Positions 27,448 through 36,258 of a stretch of DNA of 64,000 bases are shown here, one piece after another. The position numbers were made by a program, and so were the translations under genes. Position 1 is the first letter of the stretch. Each line of letters opens with the position of its first letter. The stretch comes from Candidatus Magasanikiibacteriota bacterium (GTDB lineage: Bacteria > Patescibacteriota > Patescibacteriia > Magasanikbacterales > UBA922), in the NCBI GenBank assembly GCA_003518365.1, contig DOYU01000010.1:1-64000 (forward strand), in the 5' to 3' direction. The notes below the pieces were generated by a model, which saw only the letters and a list, made by a program, of their open reading frames with translations, did not search any database and was not told where the DNA came from.

Positions 27448-28206
27448 TTATGAATTGAGTTGATAGAGTGTGATGCCGACAGACATGGCAAGATTCAGTG
27501 ATTCAGCGTTCCCGGTGCCTGCGATGGTATAGGATGCATCAGTGATCTCTCTGAGATTGTCAGCAAGACCATGTGACTCTGAACCAAACAGAAGTGCCTG
27601 TTTTCTTCCTTTCCTCAGCTGAGAGATGTCCTTCCCGGACAGATCCAAGGTGGCGATACTATACCCATTTTTCCTGAGAAATTCAACTGTGTCAACCATA
27701 TATTCAGATTGGTATATCTTTGTACGAAAGATAGATCCCATAGTGCTGCGCACGACTTTCTCATTATACGGATCAACAGATCCTTCAGAGACTATCACGG
27801 CATGAACGCCAAACCAGTCTGCCGTTCGAATGATGGTTCCAAGATTGCCCGGATCATTTACCCTGTCGAGGAGAATAATATGTTCTTCATGAATCATGTT
27901 ATCGAGCGACGCATCCGGCATAGCAACAACGGCCATTACACCAGGAAATGTCTCCGTTTGCTTGATAGCATCGACATCACGTTTATTCGCTCGTTCAACA
28001 GGGATTCCTGTCTTTTCAGCATAACTGATAATAACACCCATGTCTGCATCAATGGCACTTTCTTCGACGATAAGCAGTTCAACCTCAGCATGTTCCAATG
28101 CTTCTTCAACCCCCTTTTTTCCTTCTACAGTAAACACACCAAACTCTTTGCGGTATTTTTTTTGTGTAAGTTTTTTGAGCATGGTGCTCGTGCTATTTGA
28201 CAACAT
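27448..28206 (-). CDS. TrmH/SpoU-family RNA 2'-O-ribose methyltransferase
   Basis: The 252-residue protein has the RNA-binding N-terminal domain (TVEGKKGVEEALEHAEVELLIVEE) and the SPOUT knot: LLDRVNDPGNLGTIIRTADWFGV, VVRSTMGSIFRTKIY, LLFGSESHGLADNLREITDASYTI and ESLNLAMSVGITLY. It likely methylates 23S rRNA or tRNA ribose. ATG 28206 overlaps the upstream gene by 14 bases; ATG 28182 is an alternative that avoids overlap. Confidence 0.92.
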   Translation of the reverse strand: MLSNSTSTMLKKLTQKKYRKEFGVFTVEGKKGVEEALEHAEVELLIVEESAIDADMGVIISYAEKTGIPVERANKRDVDAIKQTETFPGVMAVVAMPDASLDNMIHEEHIILLDRVNDPGNLGTIIRTADWFGVHAVIVSEGSVDPYNEKVVRSTMGSIFRTKIYQSEYMVDTVEFLRKNGYSIATLDLSGKDISQLRKGRKQALLFGSESHGLADNLREITDASYTIAGTGNAESLNLAMSVGITLYQLNS

Positions 28207-28954
28207 AGGATTTCAATACTAAGTAAGGAAATACGATAACAGCGGTGAAAATGCGCTTGATTCTGCTTGGCTGGTGTATCAGTCGCCACAGCCACTCAAT
28301 ACCAATCCGTCTGAACAATTTTGGTGCTCGAGGGATGACACCCGCAAGAAAATCAAACGTTCCCCCAACTCCCATGAGTATCTTTACGCCAGGAAGTTCT
28401 GATTTGAATGTATCAATCCACCACTCCTGCTTCCCATGCCCAAAGGCTACGAAGAGGATATCGGGTTTGGCGAGAACAATGTCAGAAAGTATTTCATCAT
28501 GCTGACCTTTATCAACTATAGTATACATTGCTCTATTGTCACATTGTTTTATTGTGATATTGTCACTTTTTTGAACAAAATGTATACTCAAACCAGCAAA
28601 CCTCTCTTTCAACTTTTCTGCAGCTTGCTTTGCCGCTCCTGATTTACCTCCAATAAAATATACAGATTTTCCTTCCCTTTCAGCCAATTCGCAAAGTGAG
28701 AGCACAAGATCAGCTCCGGGAAAACGGGTATACACTCCCCCACTCATAAGCTGAATGCCAAATCCATCACAGACATTCATATCTCCACTATTAAGGATAT
28801 CCCGAAAACCCAGATTCCTGTGCGCCGCCACAAGCATCTCTGGATTTGGTGTGTAGAGAGTATGCGTTTCTGAACCAGAGAGCCATGTTTTTGCTTTCTC
28901 CAGTATCTCTTGCTTTGTGAGTGGGTCAATCCTGACACCGAGCATTTTGTGCAT
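28193..28954 (-). CDS. WecG/TagA/CpsF-family glycosyltransferase
   Basis: The 253-residue GT26-type enzyme adds a sugar (often ManNAc or a uronic acid) to an undecaprenyl-linked acceptor. Signatures: LYTPNPEMLVAAHRN, MNVCDGFGIQLMS, VYFIGGKSGAAKQAAEKL, DILFVAFGHGKQEWWI and VGGTFDFLAGVIPRAPKLFRRIGIEWLWRLIHQPSRI. The C-terminal basic helix associates with the membrane. ATG 28954 is preferred; the longer ORF would start within the promoter region shared with clpB. Confidence 0.93.
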   Translation of the reverse strand: MHKMLGVRIDPLTKQEILEKAKTWLSGSETHTLYTPNPEMLVAAHRNLGFRDILNSGDMNVCDGFGIQLMSGGVYTRFPGADLVLSLCELAEREGKSVYFIGGKSGAAKQAAEKLKERFAGLSIHFVQKSDNITIKQCDNRAMYTIVDKGQHDEILSDIVLAKPDILFVAFGHGKQEWWIDTFKSELPGVKILMGVGGTFDFLAGVIPRAPKLFRRIGIEWLWRLIHQPSRIKRIFTAVIVFPYLVLKSYVVK

Positions 28955-28988
28955 AGCTTGGCAAAAATATGTTACAATACTATCACTC

Positions 28989-29016
28989 TTGACAACAAAA
29001 ATCAATTTGCTATAGT
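28989..29016 (+). promoter_or_regulatory. Sigma70 promoter of clpB
   Basis: TTGACA (28989-28994), spacer of 16 bases, TATAGT (29011-29016). The CIRCE element begins 2 bases later, over the expected transcription start. Confidence 0.8.
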
Positions 29017-29017
29017 A

Positions 29018-29044
29018 TTATCACTCATGGAGGTGGAGTGCTAG
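29018..29044 (+). promoter_or_regulatory. CIRCE element (HrcA operator) before clpB
   Basis: TTATCACTC-N9-GAGTGCTAG matches the CIRCE consensus TTAGCACTC-N9-GAGTGCTAA with one mismatch in each half and the exact 9-base spacer. It directly follows the -10 box. HrcA would repress clpB here and release it on heat shock. hrcA itself is not in the window. Confidence 0.88.
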
Positions 29045-29114
29045 CACAGTTTCTTGATAGCGTTCGTTGCACATTGAACGTAACCACAGCAGACTGAAAG
29101 TTGAATGGTTTATT

Positions 29115-29190
29115 AGATTATCAGTTAATTAGTTTCTAATTTTGATGAACGAAACTAATTAACTAATACTCCAATTACCCAATTTACTAC
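29115..29190 (+). repeat. AT-rich heptad-like repeat and 13-bp inverted repeat in the clpB leader
   Basis: AGTTAATTAGTTT (29123-29135) and AAACTAATTAACT (29152-29164) are perfect inverted repeats around a 16-base loop; the surrounding leader is made of degenerate 7-base AATTA-type units. Transcribed, it would form a hairpin in the clpB 5' leader. Confidence 0.6.
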
Positions 29191-29192
29191 AT

Positions 29193-31826
29193 ATGATTCC
29201 ACAAAATTTTACCCAAAAATCCCAAGAGGCGCTGCAGCATGCAGCCCAGATTTCTCATGCAAACGGCCAACCTCAAGTTGAGCCGCCACATCTTTTTTTA
29301 TCACTTCTCGAACAAGAAGAAGGTGTTGTGCTGTCTGTTCTCAAGAAATTAAACGTCAATATCGAGGAACTTCGTCATGACACGCAGCAAATGATTGATG
29401 GATTGCCAAAGCAATTTGGCGCAATGAGTGGTGGTATGGGGCAAATTATGATGGGCCAAGCCATGATGTTTATTTTGCAAAATGCACAGAATGAATCGCA
29501 AAAAATGGGTGATGAATATATTAGTGTTGAGCATCTTCTTCTTTCATTCCTCACAAATAAAAATCCTATAAGCGACGCACTTGGCAAACAAGGCGTCCAG
29601 CATGCTGATGCTTTGAAAGTATTGGCAACGGTGCGAGGCTCACAACGAGTCGATTCCCCTACTCCGGAAAGTACCTACCAAGCGCTGGAAAAGTATGGCA
29701 TGAATTATACTGACCGTGCGCGAAAGGAAAAACTAGACCCTGTGATTGGGCGCGATGATGAGATACGACGTGTGATGCAAGTGCTCACAAGACGAACAAA
29801 AAATAATCCTGTGTTGATTGGTGAGCCAGGTGTCGGAAAAACAGCCATTGTAGAGGGACTTGCACAGCGCATTGTGAACGGTGATGTACCCGAAAGTCTA
29901 AAAGACAAAGAGGTCATTGGTCTTGATATAGGCTCTCTTGTCGCCGGGACAAAGTTCCGCGGTGAATTTGAAGAACGGCTGAAAGCGGTGTTGAAAGAAG
30001 TCACAGATGCTCGCGGGAAAATCATTCTCTTTATTGATGAACTCCATACTATCATGGGCGCAGGAAGCTCTGAAGGGGCTGTCGATGCGTCAAATATGCT
30101 AAAGCCTGCACTTGCTCGAGGTGAACTTCGCACGATCGGTGCCACAACAATCAAAGAATATCAGCAACATATTGAAAAGGATGCAGCGTTTGAACGTCGC
30201 TTTCAGCCTGTCCTCGTTAAAGAGCCAAGTGAAGAGGATGCTCTCGCCATTTTGCGTGGGATTAAAGAAAAGTATGAAGTGCATCATGGAGTCAGAATTA
30301 CAGATCCTGCACTTGTGGCAGCAGTAAAACTGTCGAGCAGATATATCACTGATCGTTTTCTTCCGGACAAAGCTATCGACCTCATCGACGAAGCGACAAG
30401 TGCCATGCGTCTTGAGATAGAATCCATGCCAGACGATCTTGATAAAATGAAGCGAAAAATGATGAAAATTGAGATTGAATTGTCAGCATTGAAAAAAGAG
30501 AAAGATGTTGAGTCTAAAGAACGTGAAGCAAAACTTAAAAAAGAACTTGCTAATTTGAAAGAAAGTATTGGTGAAATAGAATTGCATTGGAAGCACGAAA
30601 AAGAAATTATTTCAAAAATTCGTGGCTACAAAAAAGAAATTGATACCTTGAAACAACAGGCAGAAATTGAGGAACGTAAGGGAAATCTTCAGAAGGTTGC
30701 TGAAATTCGCTATGGGAATATCCCCAATACAGAAGAAGCGCTGAAAAAGGATCAGCGCAAGTTTGCTGACTTGCAGGAAAAGAGGGCTATCTTGAAAGAA
30801 GAAGTTACTGAAGAAGATATTGCCGCCGTTGTCGCACGGTGGACAGGTATTCCTGTCGACAAGATGCTTCAGGATGATCTCAAAAAACTTGCCAACATGG
30901 AAGCCGTCCTCTCGACACGAGTCATCGGACAATCAGATGCTATCAAGGCAGTATCCAATGCCATCCGTCGTTCACGAGCAGGCGTTGCAGAGGAAAACAA
31001 ACCAATCGGCAGCTTTATTTTCATGGGGCCAACAGGTGTTGGAAAAACAGAACTCGCAAGGGGTCTTGCTGAATTTTTGTTTAATGACGAGGACGCACTC
31101 GTGCGAGTAGATATGAGTGAATATATGGAACGCCATGCAACAAGTAAATTGATTGGCTCCCCTCCTGGCTATGTTGGCTATGAAGAAGGTGGCCAGCTGA
31201 CTGAAATCATCCGTCGCAGACCCTATGCAGTCCTTTTGTTTGACGAGATTGAAAAAGCGCATCCAGATGTCTTTAATATCATGCTCCAGATTCTCGATGA
31301 TGGACATGTAAAAGATGCCAAAGGAAGAAAAATAAATTTCAAAAATACGGTCATCATCATGACCAGCAATATCGCCAGTGATGTCATCATGGCTATGGGA
31401 CAACGTGGTGAACTAGGTTTTCAAGAAACAGGGAAAAAATCAAAAGCACAAGAGGAGGATCGCATGAAAGAGAAAGTTATGGAAGGATTGAAAGAACACT
31501 TCAAGCCGGAATTTCTCAATCGTATCGATGAGATTATCACCTTCCACCCACTTGATAAGCCAGAAATTCGAAGTATTGTTGACTTGCAGCTTGCACGCGT
31601 TGGGAAGAGACTCACTGAACAGCGCATCACACTCGACGTATCTGCTAAGGCCAAGGATTGGCTTGCCAAGAAAGGATACGATCCACAAATGGGTGCTCGC
31701 CCACTCAAACGATTGATCCAAACAGAACTCTTGGACAAGCTTGCACTTGATATTTTGGAAGGAAAAATTGCAGAAGGAAGAACGGTGAAAGTGGATGTTG
31801 GAAAAAGTGGGTTAGTAGTCAAGTAA
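29193..31826 (+). CDS. clpB: ClpB disaggregase
   Basis: ClpB is a hexameric AAA+ disaggregase working with DnaK. The 877 residues show the N-domain ([29 protein letters not shown]), NBD1 with Walker [16 protein letters not shown] and Walker [16 protein letters not shown], and the coiled-coil M-domain (about residues 410-530). NBD2 carries [18 protein letters not shown] and [25 protein letters not shown]. The D2-small domain ([12 protein letters not shown]) is present. The N-domain includes a Gly/Met-rich stretch ([19 protein letters not shown]) that is unusual. Confidence 0.96.
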   Translation: MIPQNFTQKSQEALQHAAQISHANGQPQVEPPHLFLSLLEQEEGVVLSVLKKLNVNIEELRHDTQQMIDGLPKQFGAMSGGMGQIMMGQAMMFILQNAQNESQKMGDEYISVEHLLLSFLTNKNPISDALGKQGVQHADALKVLATVRGSQRVDSPTPESTYQALEKYGMNYTDRARKEKLDPVIGRDDEIRRVMQVLTRRTKNNPVLIGEPGVGKTAIVEGLAQRIVNGDVPESLKDKEVIGLDIGSLVAGTKFRGEFEERLKAVLKEVTDARGKIILFIDELHTIMGAGSSEGAVDASNMLKPALARGELRTIGATTIKEYQQHIEKDAAFERRFQPVLVKEPSEEDALAILRGIKEKYEVHHGVRITDPALVAAVKLSSRYITDRFLPDKAIDLIDEATSAMRLEIESMPDDLDKMKRKMMKIEIELSALKKEKDVESKEREAKLKKELANLKESIGEIELHWKHEKEIISKIRGYKKEIDTLKQQAEIEERKGNLQKVAEIRYGNIPNTEEALKKDQRKFADLQEKRAILKEEVTEEDIAAVVARWTGIPVDKMLQDDLKKLANMEAVLSTRVIGQSDAIKAVSNAIRRSRAGVAEENKPIGSFIFMGPTGVGKTELARGLAEFLFNDEDALVRVDMSEYMERHATSKLIGSPPGYVGYEEGGQLTEIIRRRPYAVLLFDEIEKAHPDVFNIMLQILDDGHVKDAKGRKINFKNTVIIMTSNIASDVIMAMGQRGELGFQETGKKSKAQEEDRMKEKVMEGLKEHFKPEFLNRIDEIITFHPLDKPEIRSIVDLQLARVGKRLTEQRITLDVSAKAKDWLAKKGYDPQMGARPLKRLIQTELLDKLALDILEGKIAEGRTVKVDVGKSGLVVK

Positions 31827-31844
31827 CAAGTTGAAAGGCACTCA

Positions 31845-31886
31845 AATATAAAAACAAACGCCCGACCATCACGAAGATGATCGGGC
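31845..31886 (-). terminator. Terminator of the small minus-strand gene at 31923
   Basis: GCCCGA (31860-31865) and TCGGGC (31881-31886) form the outer stem, with ATC/GAT inside. On the minus strand it is followed by GTTTGTTTTTATA. It may also stop clpB readthrough, though there is no T-run on the plus side. Confidence 0.7.
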
Positions 31887-31922
31887 TACAATGTAAACAG
31901 CGGCGCGGCAGCAGGATGCTGC

Positions 31923-32216
31923 CTAGGTCAGCTGATCGCTCGTGTAGGAGAGCTCATGAACCAGCTCGTTCTTCCACTCGTTGGACCCCAGATCTGCATC
32001 CCAGACGGACGCAATGAGGGATCTAATCCACATATTGACGGACATGCGCTTGTTGGTGAGCATCTTCTCTTCACAGCGCCTGAGCGCGTGGAGAAGATGC
32101 ATCAGCACTGCCTTGTGAATCGCAGCCTCAGCAGCTTCTTTAGGAAGAGGCGTCATCACCAAATCCTGGATAGTCATTGTAATAGCCTGGATGGCGGGGA
32201 AACGTCGCTCGCTCAT
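31923..32216 (-). CDS. Orphan hypothetical protein, 97 aa, with strong ribosome binding site
   Basis: I do not recognise the family. The protein is helical with many Met and Leu (MLHLLHALRRCEEKMLTNKRMSVNMWIRSLIASVWDADLG). A clear GGAGG lies 7 bases before ATG 32216, rare in this window, and a TTGACA lies about 50 bases upstream. GC content is visibly higher than in the neighbours. It has its own terminator. The same features mark the small gene at 62664, suggesting both came from a different genetic background or belong to a specially expressed class. Confidence 0.65.
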   Translation of the reverse strand: MSERRFPAIQAITMTIQDLVMTPLPKEAAEAAIHKAVLMHLLHALRRCEEKMLTNKRMSVNMWIRSLIASVWDADLGSNEWKNELVHELSYTSDQLT

Positions 32217-32277
32217 TGTGATCCTCCGATGTTGTGCGAGAGTGATATAGAATCATACTTAAGAAAATCTGTCAATA

Positions 32278-32314
32278 ATAAAAAGATCGAGTATTGAACT
32301 TGATCTTTTTATTT
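32278..32314. terminator. Bidirectional terminator downstream of glutamine synthetase
   Basis: AAAAGATC (32281-32288) pairs with GATCTTTT (32302-32309), with an inner AGT/ACT pair; A-run and T-run on either side allow use in both directions. Confidence 0.75.
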
Positions 32315-32425
32315 CTAAATTGCCTACTTAAACGAATTTTGCTTTGGCTTTCTCACTACCAGCAGGAATTTGTCACTCCATCAGAAAGGTTGCTAGATGT
32401 TACGTGCTACATGATTCGTGAAGAC

Positions 32426-33430
32426 CTACCAATTTCCACACACCGTCTTCATCAACGCTGCTGTCACTTGATACGGATCACAGTTTGCAGCAGGACGGCG
32501 ATCTTCTAAATAGCCATAGCCAACATTGCTGGTCGCCATGGGAATACGAATCGAAGCACCACGATCACTTACACCGTAACGAAATTCATTGATACTGCAC
32601 GTCTCATGTTGCCCTGTCAAACGCTCTTCATTATGTGCTCCATACACAGCAATATGGTCTGCATGGCGTCTTCCTAATTTTTCACATGCTGCGGTGATAA
32701 CACTCATGCCGCCCGGCTCACGCATGGATTTTGTACTAAAGTTTGTATGCGCTCCAGCCCCATTCCAATCCCCTTTTACAGGCTTTGGATACAGCGTGGC
32801 ACTGACATCATGGTCTTCTGCAATTCTATAGAGCATCCATCGCGCCATCCAAATCTGATCCGATACTTCAAGTGGGCCGACAGGTCCAATCTGAAATTCC
32901 CATTGACCTGGCATGACTTCTGCATTGATGCCACAAAAGTCTAAGCCTGCTTCCAGACATGCTTCCATGTGTTCTTCGACAATCGCACGACCAAATACTT
33001 CATCAGCCCCAACGCCACAATAGTAATTGCCTTGTGGACCAGGGAATCCATGATCCGGCCATCCAAGCGGTTTTGCGCCATCAAAAAACGTATATTCTTG
33101 TTCGATGCCAAACCACGCTTCTTCATGTTCATACATCTTTGCGACTTCTCTGAGATGCGCGCGTGTATTCGACACATGGACAGTACCGTCTGCATTCAAT
33201 ACCTCACAGAGAACGAGCACATGATTCCCTCCACGAATCGGATCTTTGACAAAGAAGACAGGTTTGAGCTGGCAGTCGCTTTTTGATCCATCAGCTTGCT
33301 GCGTACTTGAACCATCAAATCCCCAATCCGGCAAATCCTCAATGCGTGAGATTGGTCCGCGGACGACTTTTGTTTTGGATCGAAGTTTGGCAGTTGGCTT
33401 CTGCCCATCGATCCAAATGTATTCTGCCAT
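32426..33430 (-). CDS. glnII: Glutamine synthetase type II (eukaryotic-type GSII)
   Basis: The enzyme makes glutamine from glutamate, ammonia and ATP. At 334 residues it matches GSII rather than the roughly 450-470-residue GSI. Signatures: AEYIWIDG, LPDWGFDGSSTQQADG, WFGIEQEYTFFDG, GINAEVMPGQWEFQIGPVG, GDWNGAGAHTNFSTKSMRE and NEFRYGVSDRGASIRIP. GSII is common in eukaryotes and scattered in bacteria, so transfer is likely. ATG 33430 gives the canonical MAEYIWIDG start. The adenylylation loop of GSI is absent. A terminator separates it from the suf operon. Confidence 0.95.
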   Translation of the reverse strand: MAEYIWIDGQKPTAKLRSKTKVVRGPISRIEDLPDWGFDGSSTQQADGSKSDCQLKPVFFVKDPIRGGNHVLVLCEVLNADGTVHVSNTRAHLREVAKMYEHEEAWFGIEQEYTFFDGAKPLGWPDHGFPGPQGNYYCGVGADEVFGRAIVEEHMEACLEAGLDFCGINAEVMPGQWEFQIGPVGPLEVSDQIWMARWMLYRIAEDHDVSATLYPKPVKGDWNGAGAHTNFSTKSMREPGGMSVITAACEKLGRRHADHIAVYGAHNEERLTGQHETCSINEFRYGVSDRGASIRIPMATSNVGYGYLEDRRPAANCDPYQVTAALMKTVCGNW

Positions 33431-33447
33431 GATGCTATACATAGCGT

Positions 33448-33488
33448 AAAATATAAAATACAAAGACCCGGTGTGTGACAGGTCTTTG
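33448..33488 (-). terminator. Terminator of the suf operon
   Basis: CAAAGACC (33461-33468) pairs with GGTCTTTG (33481-33488); the minus strand continues TATTTTATATTTT. It lies 43 bases past the ferredoxin stop. Confidence 0.82.
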
Positions 33489-33531
33489 TGTTGATGCATG
33501 TATTGTAGAGGAGAAGAAAAAAATGGTCAAA

Positions 33532-33855
33532 TTATTCCTCAGGAAAGACTTTGTTTCCATCTTTGTCGTACAGATGAATTGCAAGAACGGGACATGACTG
33601 CGCGCCGAGAAGCAATGTTTCTTCATCTGTTGCATCATGTCCTTCTGGTACATAGGCAATATCTTCTTCATCCATCTGAAATGCTAGTGGAGCCACAACA
33701 GTACAAGACATCGCGCCAATGCATGCTTGTTTGTCGACTACAATGCGACGAATTCTCCCCTCTTTTCGAATGCCTTGATAGTATTCATCTGGCATGTCAT
33801 CTGGCATTGCGATGTCTTCGTCTGAATCATTGTTTATTGGTGGATCGTATTCCAT
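33532..33855 (-). CDS. Ferredoxin with CxxAxxC motif, probable 3Fe-4S type
   Basis: The 107-residue protein has a disordered acidic N-terminus of about 35 residues, then a single-cluster ferredoxin fold: VVDKQACIGAMSCTVVAPLAFQMDEEDIAYV and AQSCPVLAIHLYD. The second cluster position is Ala instead of Cys (CIGAMSC), leaving three Cys, as in 3Fe-4S ferredoxins of the cytochrome P450 type. It could supply electrons or a cluster for Fe-S assembly. It is the last gene of the suf operon, 6 bases after the coiled-coil gene. Confidence 0.88.
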   Translation of the reverse strand: MEYDPPINNDSDEDIAMPDDMPDEYYQGIRKEGRIRRIVVDKQACIGAMSCTVVAPLAFQMDEEDIAYVPEGHDATDEETLLLGAQSCPVLAIHLYDKDGNKVFPEE

Positions 33856-33861
33856 AAAATA

Positions 33862-34725
33862 TTATATTTTTCTCCCTTCGTTTCGGTGTACGTTTCTTTC
33901 TAATCGAGCTTCTACATCGGGGACTAATTCTGTATAAAATTCATTTCTTAGAGGTTCAATATCTTTATTACATTTTTCTACCATTTTGGCTTCAATAGTC
34001 TCATCTTTCTGCATTATTCTAACAATAACATCTTGCACGGTCAATCCAGCACGTTCAAGTTTTTCTAGCACACTATGAACTATTTCATTTTTATATGTAT
34101 CTGCATATCCATCGAGGCATTGGCTAAGTTCTGCTCTTAGTTCCGCATCATCAGCAGGACTATTCCGAAGTTCAGCTACCTTATCCTGCAATTCTAGTAA
34201 TGTCTCACTTGTACTGTGCGATTCTAGTAGACACTCAAATTCGTACCGTACAAGTTTCTCCATGTATGCATCTACAGTCCGTCGAACCTTACTCTCGATG
34301 TTCTTCTGAGTCTCTCGCAATTCCTCCGCTACTTTGGCTGTGAGCCATTTTCCAAAAACAAAGTATTTTTCAAGAAAGTAGGACTGTCTTTGTCTCTCCT
34401 TAAATTTGCTCCTGAATAAGGCTCCATCAATTTCTGGATGTTCCTGTATGTACTCGTCTACCAGAAATGCAAGCCCTGGCTCTGGGGCCTCTAGAATACT
34501 TTCAGCAAAACCATAGGCTGACGATTCAAGGTTGTTTAAAAAATGTTCTGCTTTTTGCAAAAAAGGTTGTGTTATCTCTCCACCAATTTGTGCATCTAAT
34601 GCATCCAGCCCTTCTTGAATTTTCCTTTCTTTTGCTTCTTTTTCGTTTCTGAGATGGGAGGCAAATGACGAATCTATAAATACATCAAGTTGTTGCTCTA
34701 TTTGCGTCGTGTTTGTTTGACTCAT
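33862..34725 (-). CDS. Unknown helical coiled-coil protein inside the suf operon
   Basis: The 287 residues are strongly charged and helical throughout (RQRQSYFLEKYFVFGKWLTAKVAEELRETQ and similar), with no membrane segment and only two Cys. No family is recognised. It is tightly packed between the MIP18-like gene (10-base gap) and the ferredoxin (6-base gap), so it is cotranscribed with Fe-S assembly genes. A scaffold or adaptor role is possible but unsupported. Codon use and AT content look like those of its neighbours. Confidence 0.75.
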   Translation of the reverse strand: MSQTNTTQIEQQLDVFIDSSFASHLRNEKEAKERKIQEGLDALDAQIGGEITQPFLQKAEHFLNNLESSAYGFAESILEAPEPGLAFLVDEYIQEHPEIDGALFRSKFKERQRQSYFLEKYFVFGKWLTAKVAEELRETQKNIESKVRRTVDAYMEKLVRYEFECLLESHSTSETLLELQDKVAELRNSPADDAELRAELSQCLDGYADTYKNEIVHSVLEKLERAGLTVQDVIVRIMQKDETIEAKMVEKCNKDIEPLRNEFYTELVPDVEARLERNVHRNEGRKI

Positions 34726-34735
34726 ATGAATGAAA

Positions 34736-35023
34736 TTAGAGACCCATCATGACCTTGAGTGCCTCAGGCATCTCCCACGGTGGGTCAAAACTGACTTCTA
34801 TTGTGACATGTTCCACGCCAAGATTCAACATAGCTTCGCGAATGCCATCTTGTAATGCCGGTCCTGCTGGGCACATGGGTGTTGTATAGGTCATCACGAT
34901 ATGAATATGCTCATCATCTGGAATATCTATCTCACGAATAAGACCCATGGTGTGGATATCCAGACCAACTTCTGGGTCAATAACCATTTTCAAATGTGCT
35001 TCGACGTCTTCTTTTGTAATCAT
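34736..35023 (-). CDS. MIP18-family (DUF59, SufT-like) Fe-S assembly protein
   Basis: The 95-residue protein matches DUF59: ITKEDVEAHLKMVIDPEVGLDIHTMGLIREI, TYTTPMCPAGPALQDGIREAM with the conserved Cys, and VSFDPPWEMPEAL. SufT proteins support Fe-S maturation. It overlaps sufC by 4 bases (ATGA). Confidence 0.93.
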   Translation of the reverse strand: MITKEDVEAHLKMVIDPEVGLDIHTMGLIREIDIPDDEHIHIVMTYTTPMCPAGPALQDGIREAMLNLGVEHVTIEVSFDPPWEMPEALKVMMGL

Positions 35024-35748
35024 AGTGTACCTGTATACCCACTCTTTTCAATTTCAACGGCCAATTCAGGTCCCCCACTCTTCACAATCTTTCCATCCAT
35101 CATGATATGAATCTCGTCCGGCTTTACGTATTCGAGAATACGATTGTAGTGCGTGATAAGCAAAACGCCTGTTTCTGAACTTCGGAAACGATTGATGCCT
35201 TCAGACACAATGCGTAAGGCATCAACATCAAGACCAGAATCAGTTTCATCAAGAATAGCATACATTGGCGTGAGTGCAGACATTTGCAAAATTTCAAGCC
35301 GTTTTTTTTCTCCACCAGACATGCCTACATTCACATACCGCGTAAGAAAAGATTCCTCAATATTCAATTCTTTCATTTTTTCTACAAGCATCGCATGCAC
35401 AGTAAGTGGGTTTTGTGTTTCACCGCGCTGTGCATTGATAGCAAGACGCAAAAAGTTTGCAACCGTTACTCCCTCAATCCCAGGTGGGTATTGCATAGAA
35501 AGGAACATGCCTTTTTTTGCTCGTGCGTCTGGCGCCATGTCTGTAATATTCTCATCATCAAGAAAAATAGAACCACTGGTTACTTCATACGTTGGATGCC
35601 CTGCCAAAGTATTTGCAAGCGTCGATTTTCCAGATCCATTTGGCCCCATGATAACAACGACTTTCCCTTTTGGCACGTCAAGATTGACCCCTTTCAGGAT
35701 TTCTTTGCCGTCAGCTTTTGCATGAAGATCTTGTATATGTAAACTCAT
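35020..35748 (-). CDS. sufC: SufC ABC-type ATPase
   Basis: SufC powers the SufBCD scaffold. The 242 residues carry Walker A GPNGSGKSTLANTL, signature NVGMSGGEKKRLEIL, and Walker B MYAILDETDSGLDVDAL. ATGA overlaps join it to sufU upstream and the MIP18 gene downstream. In most bacteria sufC lies beside sufB and sufD; here it is separated from them by sufS and sufU. Confidence 0.97.
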   Translation of the reverse strand: MSLHIQDLHAKADGKEILKGVNLDVPKGKVVVIMGPNGSGKSTLANTLAGHPTYEVTSGSIFLDDENITDMAPDARAKKGMFLSMQYPPGIEGVTVANFLRLAINAQRGETQNPLTVHAMLVEKMKELNIEESFLTRYVNVGMSGGEKKRLEILQMSALTPMYAILDETDSGLDVDALRIVSEGINRFRSSETGVLLITHYNRILEYVKPDEIHIMMDGKIVKSGGPELAVEIEKSGYTGTL

Positions 35749-36116
35749 AGTTCATTCATCATTGATTTAAGGGTATTCCATCCGAGCAAAGCACACTTCA
35801 TTCGTGCATGGGATATGGGAATGCCGAGCATTGCCAGCATATTTTCCTCTGTAATAGCACATATTTCTTCTTTTGTCATCCCTTTTACTTTATCCGTAAT
35901 GAGCGACAGGGATGCCTGTGAAATCGCACAGCCTTCACCTTGATGGCCTATATCCACTACTCTCCCTTCAGTATCAAATAATACCTGCAATGTAACATTG
36001 TCTCCACACGAAGGATTCACGGCCTTCTTTTCAATACTAAATGTATCCAACTGTTTATGATTCAGCGGATGCTTATACAAATCAAGGATCATTTCTTTGT
36101 AGAGTTGTTCGTCCAT
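35745..36116 (-). CDS. sufU: SufU/IscU-type Fe-S scaffold or sulfur-transfer protein
   Basis: The 123-residue protein has the three Cys of the U-type fold: NPSCGDNVTL, GEGCAISQAS and MKCALLGW, plus the Asp after the first Cys. The 18-residue insertion typical of Gram-positive SufU seems present between the second and third Cys. It probably accepts sulfur from SufS. It lies just downstream of a palindromic repeat element. Confidence 0.93.
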   Translation of the reverse strand: MDEQLYKEMILDLYKHPLNHKQLDTFSIEKKAVNPSCGDNVTLQVLFDTEGRVVDIGHQGEGCAISQASLSLITDKVKGMTKEEICAITEENMLAMLGIPISHARMKCALLGWNTLKSMMNEL

Positions 36117-36151
36117 ACGTGGATAATTGGATTATTTGTTGATTGGGCAAT

Positions 36152-36235
36152 TTGTCATCCTGAACTTGATTCAGGATCTCTCTCACCAAAGACGTGCTCT
36201 GTTGGAAAGATGCCGGATCAAGTCCGGCATGACAA
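36152..36235. repeat. MITE-like paired-hairpin element in the suf operon
   Basis: Ends TTGTCAT (36152-36158) and ATGACAA (36229-36235) are inverted repeats. Inside are hairpins TCCTGAA-cttga-TTCAGGA and ATGCCGGA-tcaag-TCCGGCAT. The sequence resembles dispersed palindromes with CCGGAtcaagTCCGG cores known from many bacteria. It fills the gap between sufS and sufU. Confidence 0.75.
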
Positions 36236-36258
36236 TCCGAAACTTATTACGGGATCGC

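Noticed and set aside
32294..32509. Plus-strand ORF of 71 aa over the glutamine synthetase 3' end
   Set aside because: It overlaps a terminator and the certain GSII gene; no protein-like pattern.
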